Origin: Limnobaculum allomyrinae
GTDB taxonomy: Bacteria > Pseudomonadota > Gammaproteobacteria > Enterobacterales > Enterobacteriaceae
Length of the DNA: 61,348 nt
Direction: 5' to 3'
Assembly: GCF_016649425.1 (NCBI RefSeq)
Contig: NZ_JADRCR010000015.1
Coordinates: forward strand, 1 to 61,348
Shown here: positions 54,125-61,348 of the stretch, in pieces
How positions within the stretch are numbered: position 1 is the stretch's first letter
Layout: each line of letters begins with the position of its first letter
Notes under the pieces: model-generated
Told to the model about the DNA's origin: nothing
Seen by the model: only the letters and a program-made list of their open reading frames with translations
Database searches by the model: none
Made by a program: the position numbers and the translations under genes

Positions 54125-55189
54125 ATGAACCAATTAAAAAACGATCGCTATCTGCGTGCGTTATTACGCCAACCTGTTGATGTAACCCCGGTCTGGATGA
54201 TGCGTCAGGCCGGACGTTATTTGCCTGAATATAAAGCTACCCGAGCTGAAGCCGGCGATTTTATGTCGCTGTGTAAAAATGCTGAACTGGCCTGTGAAGT
54301 GACATTACAGCCATTGCGTCGTTATGCACTGGATGCAGCTATTCTATTTTCCGATATTTTAACCATTCCTGATGCGATGGGATTGGGACTTTACTTCGAA
54401 GCCGGTGAAGGCCCTCGTTTTGAACGCCCTATCACCTGTAAAGCGGATGTTGATAATCTGCCGGTTCCCGATCCGGAGCAGGAGCTGGCCTATGTGATGA
54501 ATGCGGTGCGCACCATTCGCCATAATCTGAAGGGCGATGTTCCTCTTATCGGTTTTTCCGGCAGTCCCTGGACTCTGGCAACCTATATGGTGGAAGGTGG
54601 CAGCAGCAAAGCATTTACAAAAATCAAAAAGATGATGTATGCCGATGGCCCCGTGTTACATAAATTACTGGATAAGATCGCTGACAGCGTCATTTTATAT
54701 CTGAACGCTCAGATTAAAGCGGGCGCGCAATCGGTGATGATTTTCGATACCTGGGGTGGGGTGTTAACCGGACGTGATTATCTGGAGTTCTCGCTGACCT
54801 ATATGCACAAGATTGTTGATGGTTTGATGCGTGAAAATGAAGGTCGAAAAGTGCCGGTAACCCTGTTTACTAAAGGTGGTGGTCAATGGTTAGAAGCTAT
54901 GGCTGATACTGGTTGTGATGCGCTAGGTTTAGACTGGACGACCGATATTGCCGATGCCCGTAAGCGGGTAGGGGATCGTGTGGCACTACAGGGAAATATG
55001 GACCCTTCCATGTTGTATGCGCCGCCTGCCAGAATTGAGCAGGAAGTGGCGACTATTCTCTCCGGATTTGGTCATGGTAACGGCCACGTATTTAATCTGG
55101 GCCACGGCATTCATCAGGATGTTCCACCTGAACATGCTGGTGCTTTTGTTGAAGCGGTTCATAAACTGTCTCGCGCCTATCATGATTGA
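54125..55189 (+). CDS. hemE: Uroporphyrinogen decarboxylase
   Basis: The 354-residue haem-pathway enzyme that converts uroporphyrinogen III to coproporphyrinogen III. The signatures [13 protein letters not shown] near residue 23 and [17 protein letters not shown] near 141 are intact. The start at ATG 54125 matches the E. coli length of 354. It overlaps nfi by eight bases. Confidence 0.97.
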   Translation: MNQLKNDRYLRALLRQPVDVTPVWMMRQAGRYLPEYKATRAEAGDFMSLCKNAELACEVTLQPLRRYALDAAILFSDILTIPDAMGLGLYFEAGEGPRFERPITCKADVDNLPVPDPEQELAYVMNAVRTIRHNLKGDVPLIGFSGSPWTLATYMVEGGSSKAFTKIKKMMYADGPVLHKLLDKIADSVILYLNAQIKAGAQSVMIFDTWGGVLTGRDYLEFSLTYMHKIVDGLMRENEGRKVPVTLFTKGGGQWLEAMADTGCDALGLDWTTDIADARKRVGDRVALQGNMDPSMLYAPPARIEQEVATILSGFGHGNGHVFNLGHGIHQDVPPEHAGAFVEAVHKLSRAYHD

Positions 55190-55871
55190 TACCGCGTCTT
55201 TGCGGGCTGAACAGTCAGAAAAAGCCCGGTTGATTGTCAGAGACGATCGGCTGGGGTTTACTGAACCGGACTGGATCGCTGGTGCAGATGTTGGTTTTGA
55301 ACAGGATGGAACCATAACCCGGGCAGCGATAGCCATTCTGAGTTATCCCTCGTTGGAACTGGTGGAGTATCAGATAGCCAGAGTGCCAACAAATATTCCC
55401 TATATTCCCGGGTTACTCTCTTTCCGTGAATGCCCGGCTTTGCTGGCTGCATGGCAAAAGCTCACCATTAAGCCTCAACTGCTATTTGTTGATGGTCAGG
55501 GCATTGCTCATCCCAGGCGGCTTGGTGTTGCCAGCCACTTTGGGCTGTTGGCTGATGTACCAACGATCGGTGTAGCAAAGAGTCGCCTGTGTGGGCAACA
55601 TCGTCCATTAACTGCAGAACCGGGTGATTTGGCTGAACTGAGTGATAAGAATGAGTTCCTCGGTTGGGTATGGAACAGTAAAGCGCGCTGTAAGCCGCTG
55701 TATATTTCAGTTGGGCATCGGATTAGTACAGATAGTGCACTGACTTGGGTAAAACGTTGTATGCGCGGTTATCGCTTGCCGGAACCAACCCGTTGGGCTG
55801 ATGCGATAGCTTCGCGGCGTCCTGCGTTTTTGCGCTGGCTGGCGCAACACCCAGAAAAAAATATTGATTAA
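55182..55871 (+). CDS. nfi: Endonuclease V
   Basis: A 229-residue repair nuclease (E. coli: 223) that cuts next to deaminated bases such as inosine. The conserved catalytic segments are AGADVGFE with the first Asp near residue 40, [11 protein letters not shown] near 84 and [20 protein letters not shown] near 105-124. The real start is ATG 55182, inside the end of hemE; longer upstream readings are the hemE frame shadow. Confidence 0.96.
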   Translation: MIDTASLRAEQSEKARLIVRDDRLGFTEPDWIAGADVGFEQDGTITRAAIAILSYPSLELVEYQIARVPTNIPYIPGLLSFRECPALLAAWQKLTIKPQLLFVDGQGIAHPRRLGVASHFGLLADVPTIGVAKSRLCGQHRPLTAEPGDLAELSDKNEFLGWVWNSKARCKPLYISVGHRISTDSALTWVKRCMRGYRLPEPTRWADAIASRRPAFLRWLAQHPEKNID

Positions 55872-55931
55872 GCTACGGCTATTATAACGTGGGAAATTCC
55901 CCATCATATTGAATATTAATGAGATATCTTA

Positions 55932-56522
55932 ATGCTACGTAACCCGATTCACAAACGTATGGAAAAGCTGACCGGCTGGCAGCACTACACTTTTATGGCC
56001 TGCTTGTGTGAGCGTATGTATCCAAATTATCAGGCGTTTTGTCACCAAACCGGGTTTGCGGAACCTCAAGTGTATCGCCGTATTCTGGATTTAATTTGGG
56101 AAACGCTGGTAGTGAAAGGTGCAAAAGTGAATTTTGACAGCCAGTTAGAAAAACTGGAAGACATTATTCCTGATGCAGAACAGTTTGATATATATGGCGT
56201 TTACCCGGCTATTGATGCCTGTGTTGCCCTAAGTGAAGTGTTACACTCTCATTTAAGTGGTGAAACACTGGAACACGCCATCGCCGTGAGTGAGATGTCA
56301 GTTCGTACCGTAGCAATGCTGGAGATGACTGAAGCTAACCGTGAAATGACCGACGATGAGCTAAAAGCTTTGCCACTCATTGAGCATGAATTTGATGTTC
56401 AGTGGGAAATATATCGTCTGCTGGTGGAGTGCGAAGAGCGTGATATTGAGCTGATTAAAGGGCTAAGAGCGGACTTAAAAGAGGCCGCAACCAGCAATAT
56501 TGGTATAAATTTAACACAATAG
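55932..56522 (+). CDS. yjaG: DUF416 protein YjaG
   Basis: A 196-residue cytoplasmic protein, the length of E. coli YjaG. The beginning MLRNPIHKRMEKLTGWQHYTF and the acidic C-terminal half are typical. Its function is unknown. Position between nfi and hupA is conserved in enterobacteria. Confidence 0.92.
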   Translation: MLRNPIHKRMEKLTGWQHYTFMACLCERMYPNYQAFCHQTGFAEPQVYRRILDLIWETLVVKGAKVNFDSQLEKLEDIIPDAEQFDIYGVYPAIDACVALSEVLHSHLSGETLEHAIAVSEMSVRTVAMLEMTEANREMTDDELKALPLIEHEFDVQWEIYRLLVECEERDIELIKGLRADLKEAATSNIGINLTQ

Positions 56523-56710
56523 ATGATAAAACGTGATTCAGAGCTTAAATAATAGCATGTTAAGGCTTCACAGCCGCCCTCTATTGGTCTACATTTGTCT
56601 TGCCTTTGAAAGGTGGCTATCGAGACGCTCAGGCTAAGGGTTTAGAAATTTTCTTTTCCCGCCCGTATTCGATACATTGCATGCCATAAAACACATTGTA
56701 AGGATAATTT

Positions 56711-56986
56711 ATGAACAAGACTCAACTGATTGACGTAATTGCAGACAAGGCTGGTATTACTAAAGCTCAGGCCAAAGCGGCTCTGGAATCAACCTTAGGC
56801 GCAATTACTGAGTCTCTGAAAGATGGTGACCCAGTACAACTGGTTGGTTTTGGTACATTTAAAGTGAATCATCGTAATGCCCGTACTGGTCGTAACCCAC
56901 AGACTGGTAAAGAAATCAAAATTGCTGCAGCTAATGTTCCAGCATTTGTTTCTGGTAAAGCGCTGAAAGAAGCTGTTAAGAAGTAA
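56711..56986 (+). CDS. hupA: DNA-binding protein HU-alpha
   Basis: A 91-residue nucleoid protein (E. coli HU-alpha: 90). It starts [15 protein letters not shown], and the DNA-binding arm motif [21 protein letters not shown] is near residues 46-66. The 188-bp gap upstream should contain its own promoter, but I cannot define the boxes. Confidence 0.97.
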   Translation: MNKTQLIDVIADKAGITKAQAKAALESTLGAITESLKDGDPVQLVGFGTFKVNHRNARTGRNPQTGKEIKIAAANVPAFVSGKALKEAVKK

Positions 56987-57010
56987 TTAACAGCCACTTA
57001 ATGAGATAAA

Positions 57011-57034
57011 AAAAGGGGCAGAATGGCCCCTTTT
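57011..57034 (+). terminator. hupA terminator
   Basis: AAAAGGGGC-AGAATG-GCCCCTTTT, with more T residues after it, is a Rho-independent terminator 24 bases after the hupA stop. It ends only 15 bases before the yjaH start, so yjaH needs its own promoter or read-through. Confidence 0.9.
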
Positions 57035-57048
57035 ATTTTATTCAGACC

Positions 57049-57696
57049 ATGATAAAACGATTGATTGTTATAAGCAGTCTGATTCTGACGGGATGCAGTA
57101 CTTCACTAAAAGATCCTACCTTAAGTGCCTCGGGCTATATTGCCACTGATGGCATGATGAGAATCTGGACTAAAATCAGTGGCGAAGGTCAGCCTATGCG
57201 GCTGATGAGCGTATATACGCCTTATACCGGCAGCACTGTCTCCACCTATTATGAATACTCGGCAGGAAAAGTAAGTTTGATTCGCCGTGAAGTTCAAACT
57301 CCTGATGGCTATCCTAAAGAATTAATGCGTCTGGACAGCGAAGGTAATCCCAGTTTTATGCAACGCCAACTGGCGGATCGCAATGAGCAGCTTTCTGCTG
57401 ACGATATTCTAAGACTAAAATACGAAGAGCAGCGAATTCTGACAACCAGTGAGTCCCTTGATGCCGGTAAAATCGTGTTGCACCAGGGCTATATTAATAA
57501 TGGTGAGATTATTACCTGCGCCGGAGAGACCGTGAATCCGGTATTTTCGTATGAGCAACAGTCATGGATTGAGAAGCGCGTACGTAATGGTGGCTTTATC
57601 AGTCTGGCGTGGTTAGACGCGCCGCGAGGAATGCAGTTGTTGCTGGTGGCGAATGAGAATTTTTGTTCGTGGGAGCCGAAGTTGGAGACGTTTTGA
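57049..57696 (+). CDS. yjaH: DUF1481 lipoprotein YjaH
   Basis: A 215-residue predicted lipoprotein. The signal ends in the lipobox LTGC, with the lipidated Cys at residue 16, followed by STSLKDP. The rest is soluble and has no recognised motif. Its place after hupA identifies it as YjaH. Its function is unknown. Confidence 0.88.
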   Translation: MIKRLIVISSLILTGCSTSLKDPTLSASGYIATDGMMRIWTKISGEGQPMRLMSVYTPYTGSTVSTYYEYSAGKVSLIRREVQTPDGYPKELMRLDSEGNPSFMQRQLADRNEQLSADDILRLKYEEQRILTTSESLDAGKIVLHQGYINNGEIITCAGETVNPVFSYEQQSWIEKRVRNGGFISLAWLDAPRGMQLLLVANENFCSWEPKLETF

Positions 57697-57826
57697 TTGG
57701 TGATGGGTTCTTTTTAAATCAACACCAATGGATATTCCGTCCGTAAAATTAGAGTGCCTATATTTGCAGAGTGCTCGGCCGGAAGACAATCTGTACTTAA
57801 TTTCTGAGTCCGCCTTGGGGCAGTTA

Positions 57827-57848
57827 TGAAACACCTTGCGGTGTTTCA
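57827..57848. repeat. Hairpin in the yjaH-purD gap
   Basis: TGAAACACC-TTGC-GGTGTTTCA is a 9-bp perfect stem with a UUGC-type loop, lacking a T-run. It may end or stabilise the yjaH transcript. The remaining part of 57697-57955 has no gene; E. coli has zraPSR between yjaH and purD. Confidence 0.55.
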
Positions 57849-57915
57849 CCCTTCGGGCAGGCGCTAGCCTGTAAATCTCTCCCGCCGATTAACTGCTGAA
57901 GGATATAAAATACAA

Positions 57916-57937
57916 AAGGTCGCCATACGGCGACCTT
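57916..57937 (-). terminator. purHD terminator
   Basis: AAGGTCGCC-ATAC-GGCGACCTT is a 9-bp GC-rich stem. On the minus strand it is followed by a T-rich stretch, 18 bases past the purD stop. Confidence 0.85.
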
Positions 57938-57955
57938 AATCATGAGAAGAGAAAA

Positions 57956-59245
57956 CTACTTCTGGTTTTCACGTTCGATGGCGCGGTAGCCGATGTCTTT
58001 ACGATAAATACAGCCGTCCCATTGGATTTGGGCAGCGATTTCGTAAGCACGGCGTTGGGCTTCAGCAACGCTGTTTCCTAATGCGGTTGCGCAAAGTACA
58101 CGTCCACCCTGGGTTACAACGTGGCACTCCTTCAAACCGGTACCCGCATGGAAAACTTTTCCGTCTTCCATCTCTTGTTGTGGCAACCCTGTAATTACAT
58201 CGTTAGTCCGGTAATCACCAGGATAACCGCCAGCTGCCAGAACTACGCCCAGCGAAGCTCGTGGATCCCAACGGGAGGTTTTTTCATTTAGCTTACCTTC
58301 CACACCGGCCAGACAAAGTTCAATCAGGTCAGACTGCATACGCAGCATAATTGGTTGGGTTTCCGGATCGCCAAAGCGGCAGTTAAACTCAATAACCTTC
58401 GGCTGACCCGCGTCGTCAATCATTAATCCGGCGTACAGGAAGCCAGTATAGGTGTTACCTTCAGCCTCCATACCTTTTACAGTAGGCCAGATAACCTGAT
58501 CCATGATGCGCTGATGCACTTCATCAGTCACTACCGGCGCTGGTGAATAAGCACCCATTCCACCCGTGTTGGGGCCAGTATCACCATCATAAGCACGTTT
58601 ATGATCCTGACTGGTAGCCATTGGAACTACATTCTTACCGTCAACCATCACAATAAAGCTAGCTTCTTCACCGGTAAGAAACTCTTCCACTACGATACGA
58701 TGGCCTGCATCACCAAAGGCATTACCTTCCAACATGTCTTTAGCGGCCTCTTCGGCCTCTTCCAGAGTCATTGCCACAATAACCCCTTTACCGGCAGCAA
58801 GACCATCGGCCTTTATCACGATTGGAGCACCTTTGGCGCGAATATAAGCGAGTGCCTGATTGAGGTCAGTAAAGTTTTGGTATTCCGCACTGGGAATATG
58901 GTTGCGAGCCAGGAAATCTTTGGTGAAGGCTTTGGAACCTTCAAGCTGGGCTGCTGCCTGCGTAGGGCCAAAAATCTTTAGCCCAACTTTGCGAAAAGCA
59001 TCAACTACACCTTTAACTAATGGAGCTTCGGGCCCAACAATGGTTAAACCGATATTCTCTTTTTGGGCAAAATGTACCAGAGCATCAATATCTGTGGCGG
59101 CAATTGCCACATTAACCAGATTTGGCTCCAGCTCAGTACCGGCATTGCCGGGAGCAACGAATACTTTATCAGCCAGCGGTGACTGAGCCGCTTTCCATGC
59201 CAGTGCATGCTCTCGTCCACCATTACCAATAATTAATATGTTCAT
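57956..59245 (-). CDS. purD: Phosphoribosylamine-glycine ligase
   Basis: A 429-residue ATP-grasp enzyme (E. coli length) for the second step of purine synthesis. The N-terminal MNILIIGNGGREHALAWK, the ATP-grasp region KADGLAAGKGVIVA near 140, and FNCRFGDPETQ near 289 are diagnostic. It follows purH after 41 bases in one operon. Confidence 0.97.
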   Translation of the reverse strand: MNILIIGNGGREHALAWKAAQSPLADKVFVAPGNAGTELEPNLVNVAIAATDIDALVHFAQKENIGLTIVGPEAPLVKGVVDAFRKVGLKIFGPTQAAAQLEGSKAFTKDFLARNHIPSAEYQNFTDLNQALAYIRAKGAPIVIKADGLAAGKGVIVAMTLEEAEEAAKDMLEGNAFGDAGHRIVVEEFLTGEEASFIVMVDGKNVVPMATSQDHKRAYDGDTGPNTGGMGAYSPAPVVTDEVHQRIMDQVIWPTVKGMEAEGNTYTGFLYAGLMIDDAGQPKVIEFNCRFGDPETQPIMLRMQSDLIELCLAGVEGKLNEKTSRWDPRASLGVVLAAGGYPGDYRTNDVITGLPQQEMEDGKVFHAGTGLKECHVVTQGGRVLCATALGNSVAEAQRRAYEIAAQIQWDGCIYRKDIGYRAIERENQK

Positions 59246-59286
59246 CTTTCTGGCTCCGTTTAAATGTCGAAATTCAGTTATTGGTA

Positions 59287-60876
59287 TTAGTGACGGAAAT
59301 GGCGCATATCAGTAAAGATCATGGCGATACCGTGTTCATTGGCGGCGGCAATAACTTCATCATCACGAATAGAACCGCCAGGCTGGATAACGCAGGTGAT
59401 ACCCACGGCAGCAGCGGCATCAATACCATCACGGAACGGGAAGAATGCATCGGATGCCATCACCGCTTCAGCAACCTGTAGGTTTTCATCTTCTGCTTTA
59501 ATTCCGGCGATTTTAGCTGAATAGACACGGCTCATTTGGCCGGCACCTATACCGATAGTCATATTGTCGCGGGCATAAACAATGGCGTTAGACTTAACAA
59601 ACTTGGCCACTTTCCAGCAGAACAACGCATCACGCAGCTCTTTTTCTGTTGGCTGGCGGGTAGTAACGACTTTCAGGTCGGCCTGACTAACCATGCCAAG
59701 GTCGCGGTCCTGAACCAGCAGGCCGCCATTTACACGTTTAAAATCTAATCCGGCAATCCTGACATCCCACTGACCACATTCCAATACACGAATGTTTTGC
59801 TTCGGCGCTAAAACTTCCAGTGCAGCTGCGCTTACTGATGGCGCAATGATGACTTCAACAAACTGACGGCTGATAATGGCTTCAGCGGTTTTGGCGTCCA
59901 GTTCCTGATTAAAGGCAATGATGCCGCCGAAGGCTGAAGTTGGATCGGTTAAGTAGGCGCGTTCATAGGCATGAAGAATATTATCTCCTAACGCAACGCC
60001 GCATGGGTTAGCGTGTTTAACAATGACGCAGGCTGGCTGAGTAAACTCTTTGACGCATTCCAGAGCGGCGTCAGTATCAGCGATATTATTATAGGAGAGG
60101 GCTTTGCCCTGAAGCTGTTGAGCGGTAGCGACTGAGGCTTCTTTTACCGTTTCTTCAACATAGAATGCGGCCGCTTGATGGCTGTTTTCACCGTAACGCA
60201 TATCCTGCTTTTTAATGTACTGAAGGTTTAGCGTACGAGGGAAGCGGCCGGATGGTTTATCGGTTTCACCATAATAGGGAGCAACCAGCGAACCAAAGTA
60301 GTTAGCAATCATACCGTCATAGGCTGCGGTATGTTCGAAAGCGCGAATTGCCAGATCAAAACGTGTCTCGTAGCTTAATCCATTATTGCCGCTATCCATC
60401 TCACTGATGATATCGGTATAGTCGTTGCTGTTAACTACGATAGCGACATCTTTATGATTTTTCGCCGCAGAGCGAACCATGGTTGGGCCGCCAATATCAA
60501 TGTTTTCTACTGCATCAGCCAGTGAGCAATCTTTGCGGGCGACAGTCTGAGCAAAAGGATAGAGATTCACAACCACCATATCAATTGGCTCAATGGCATG
60601 CTTTGCCATCACTTCATCATCAATACCTCTGCGCCCTAAAATACCACCGTGCACTTTAGGGTGTAGAGTTTTCACCCTGCCATCCATCATTTCGGGAAAA
60701 CCGGTGTAGTCAGAAACTTCCGTAACCGCAAGACCTGCTTCTGCCAGCAGTTTGGCGGTTCCTCCGGTGGAGAGTAGTTCAACACCACGCTGTGACAGAG
60801 CCTGGGCGAACTCAACAATGCCAGTTTTATCGGAAACGCTGAGAAGGGCGCGACGGATAGGACGATGTGATTGCAT
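59287..60876 (-). CDS. purH: Bifunctional AICAR transformylase/IMP cyclohydrolase
   Basis: A 529-residue enzyme (E. coli length) that formylates AICAR and closes the ring to IMP. The N-terminal IMP cyclohydrolase/MGS domain begins [15 protein letters not shown]. The transformylase domain contains [11 protein letters not shown] near residue 267 with the catalytic Lys-His. It is the first gene of purHD, with a PurR box upstream. Confidence 0.97.
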   Translation of the reverse strand: MQSHRPIRRALLSVSDKTGIVEFAQALSQRGVELLSTGGTAKLLAEAGLAVTEVSDYTGFPEMMDGRVKTLHPKVHGGILGRRGIDDEVMAKHAIEPIDMVVVNLYPFAQTVARKDCSLADAVENIDIGGPTMVRSAAKNHKDVAIVVNSNDYTDIISEMDSGNNGLSYETRFDLAIRAFEHTAAYDGMIANYFGSLVAPYYGETDKPSGRFPRTLNLQYIKKQDMRYGENSHQAAAFYVEETVKEASVATAQQLQGKALSYNNIADTDAALECVKEFTQPACVIVKHANPCGVALGDNILHAYERAYLTDPTSAFGGIIAFNQELDAKTAEAIISRQFVEVIIAPSVSAAALEVLAPKQNIRVLECGQWDVRIAGLDFKRVNGGLLVQDRDLGMVSQADLKVVTTRQPTEKELRDALFCWKVAKFVKSNAIVYARDNMTIGIGAGQMSRVYSAKIAGIKAEDENLQVAEAVMASDAFFPFRDGIDAAAAVGITCVIQPGGSIRDDEVIAAANEHGIAMIFTDMRHFRH

Positions 60877-61009
60877 AGCTGATAATTTCCTGTTGGCTTT
60901 TTCAGAGTAAAAACATAGTAGATATAAAAGGATGAATTCAAGATAACAAAATAGTGAACCGAATGATGGGATATCACCATCGATTTACACTCAATTTTTT
61001 ATGGGCGCA

Positions 61010-61031
61010 ATTGTAACGAAAACGATTGCGT
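61010..61031 (-). promoter_or_regulatory. purH promoter -10 and PurR box
   Basis: ACGAAAACGATTGCGT at 61016-61031 is a PurR-type operator with the central CG. On the minus strand a TACAAT -10 (61010-61015) directly follows it, so the bound repressor would fill the spacer of the purH promoter. PurR control of purHD is established in E. coli. Confidence 0.88.
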
Positions 61032-61149
61032 CATGCTCGACATATTTTCTCCTTTTTCCGGTTCTGTGGATAACTCTGTGTGCAAGTCGGTATAAAGTGG
61101 GGTTTTGCTGTGGAATGCAGCAAACAGAACATTTTTCTCTATTTATCTC

Positions 61150-61177
61150 TTGCAGGCGACGAGAAACTCCCTATAAT
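61150..61177 (+). promoter_or_regulatory. rRNA operon promoter P1
   Basis: TTGCAG, a 16-base spacer and TATAAT in the context ACTCCCTATAATGCGCC are the hallmark of enterobacterial rrn P1. The AT-rich stretch before it (about 61100-61149) is in the place of the UP element and Fis sites. The gene order identifies the operon as rrnE-like. Confidence 0.92.
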
Positions 61178-61263
61178 GCGCCTCCATCGAACGGAGATGT
61201 ACAAACTTACATGTTCTGGTTCGAGTTCTCTTAAATGAGAAACAAAAAGAGTGAATGAACTCA

Positions 61264-61291
61264 TTGACTCTGAAACGGATTCGCGTAATAT
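61264..61291 (+). promoter_or_regulatory. rRNA operon promoter P2
   Basis: TTGACT, a 16-base spacer and TAATAT, 114 bp downstream of P1. The tandem arrangement is normal for enterobacterial rrn operons. Confidence 0.85.
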
Positions 61292-61332
61292 ACGCAGCCC
61301 GTGCCGCGGGAAGCGCAGCTTTCTGTCGGCCA

Positions 61333-61344
61333 TGCTCTTTAACA
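61333..61344 (+). promoter_or_regulatory. boxA antitermination site of the rrn leader
   Basis: TGCTCTTTAACA is the conserved boxA, bound by NusB-NusE (S10) to prevent premature termination of rRNA transcription. The 16S gene should begin within roughly 200 bases beyond the window. Confidence 0.9.
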
Positions 61345-61348
61345 ATTT

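Noticed and set aside
54978..55181. Longer N-terminus for endonuclease V
   Set aside because: These codons are an alternate frame of hemE. Family similarity starts at ATG 55182.

Overview
The window is chromosomal DNA of a member of the Enterobacterales. The right half, from the thrU-tyrU-glyT-thrT tRNA cluster at 32268 to the rrn promoter at the end, reproduces the enterobacterial gene order tufB-secE-nusG-rplKAJL-rpoBC-thiHGSFEC-rsd-nudC-hemE-nfi-yjaG-hupA-yjaH-purDH-rrn. Proteins there are close to Escherichia coli in length and sequence, but zraPSR and htrC are missing. The left half is different from E. coli, and its mixture of genes (hydrogenase-2, ato, a family I.3 lipase, a NUP-family protein) fits an early-branching enterobacterium. 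Budviciaceae (Pragia, Budvicia, Limnobaculum) is a guess that cannot be proved from the sequence.

Layout. 1-97: the first codons of frdA (fumarate reductase), leftward. 328-2577: a leftward pair, a broken DASS-type anion permease and an intact fumarase/aspartase-superfamily lyase. 2910-3959: a divergent LacI-type regulator, with two near-identical palindromic operators between it and the lyase. 4341-14306: one long rightward hydrogenase-2 operon, hybO-A-B-C-D-E-F, then hypB, hybG, hypD and hypE, behind a promoter with a perfect FNR box. 14472-15524: a yhcG-type nuclease gene with an in-frame stop. 15613-19483: atoDAEB, leftward, behind a textbook sigma-54 promoter and a palindromic activator site. 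20202-23699: an RTX-type lipase, a NUP-family periplasmic protein and a small membrane protein. 23739-26962: atoS-atoC. 27186-31905: a five-gene peptide/nickel-type ABC importer. After this come the tRNA genes and the conserved informational region.

The left part suggests anaerobic energy metabolism. Hydrogenase-2 feeds electrons from H2 to menaquinone, and fumarate reductase returns them to fumarate. The lyase beside frdA belongs to a superfamily whose members mostly release fumarate, so it may have supplied the acceptor from an imported substrate, but its transporter has been destroyed by an internal deletion. The ABC importer could bring in the nickel that HypB inserts into HybC, but its substrate cannot be read from the sequence. 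The ato genes allow growth on short-chain fatty acids or acetoacetate under AtoS-AtoC control.

The right half holds translation and transcription genes (EF-Tu, SecE, NusG, L11, L1, L10, L7/L12, RNA polymerase beta and beta-prime) with their known regulatory RNAs. Next to them are the TPP-riboswitch-controlled thiamine operon, haem and purine genes, HU-alpha, and the tandem P1-P2 promoters of an rRNA operon whose 16S gene lies just outside the window. I found no CRISPR array, no prophage and no complete insertion sequence. No clearly new multi-gene system is visible. The most distinctive items are the lyase/permease/LacI locus with its operators, the fused hyb-hyp operon with its very His-rich HypB, and the two genes caught in decay.
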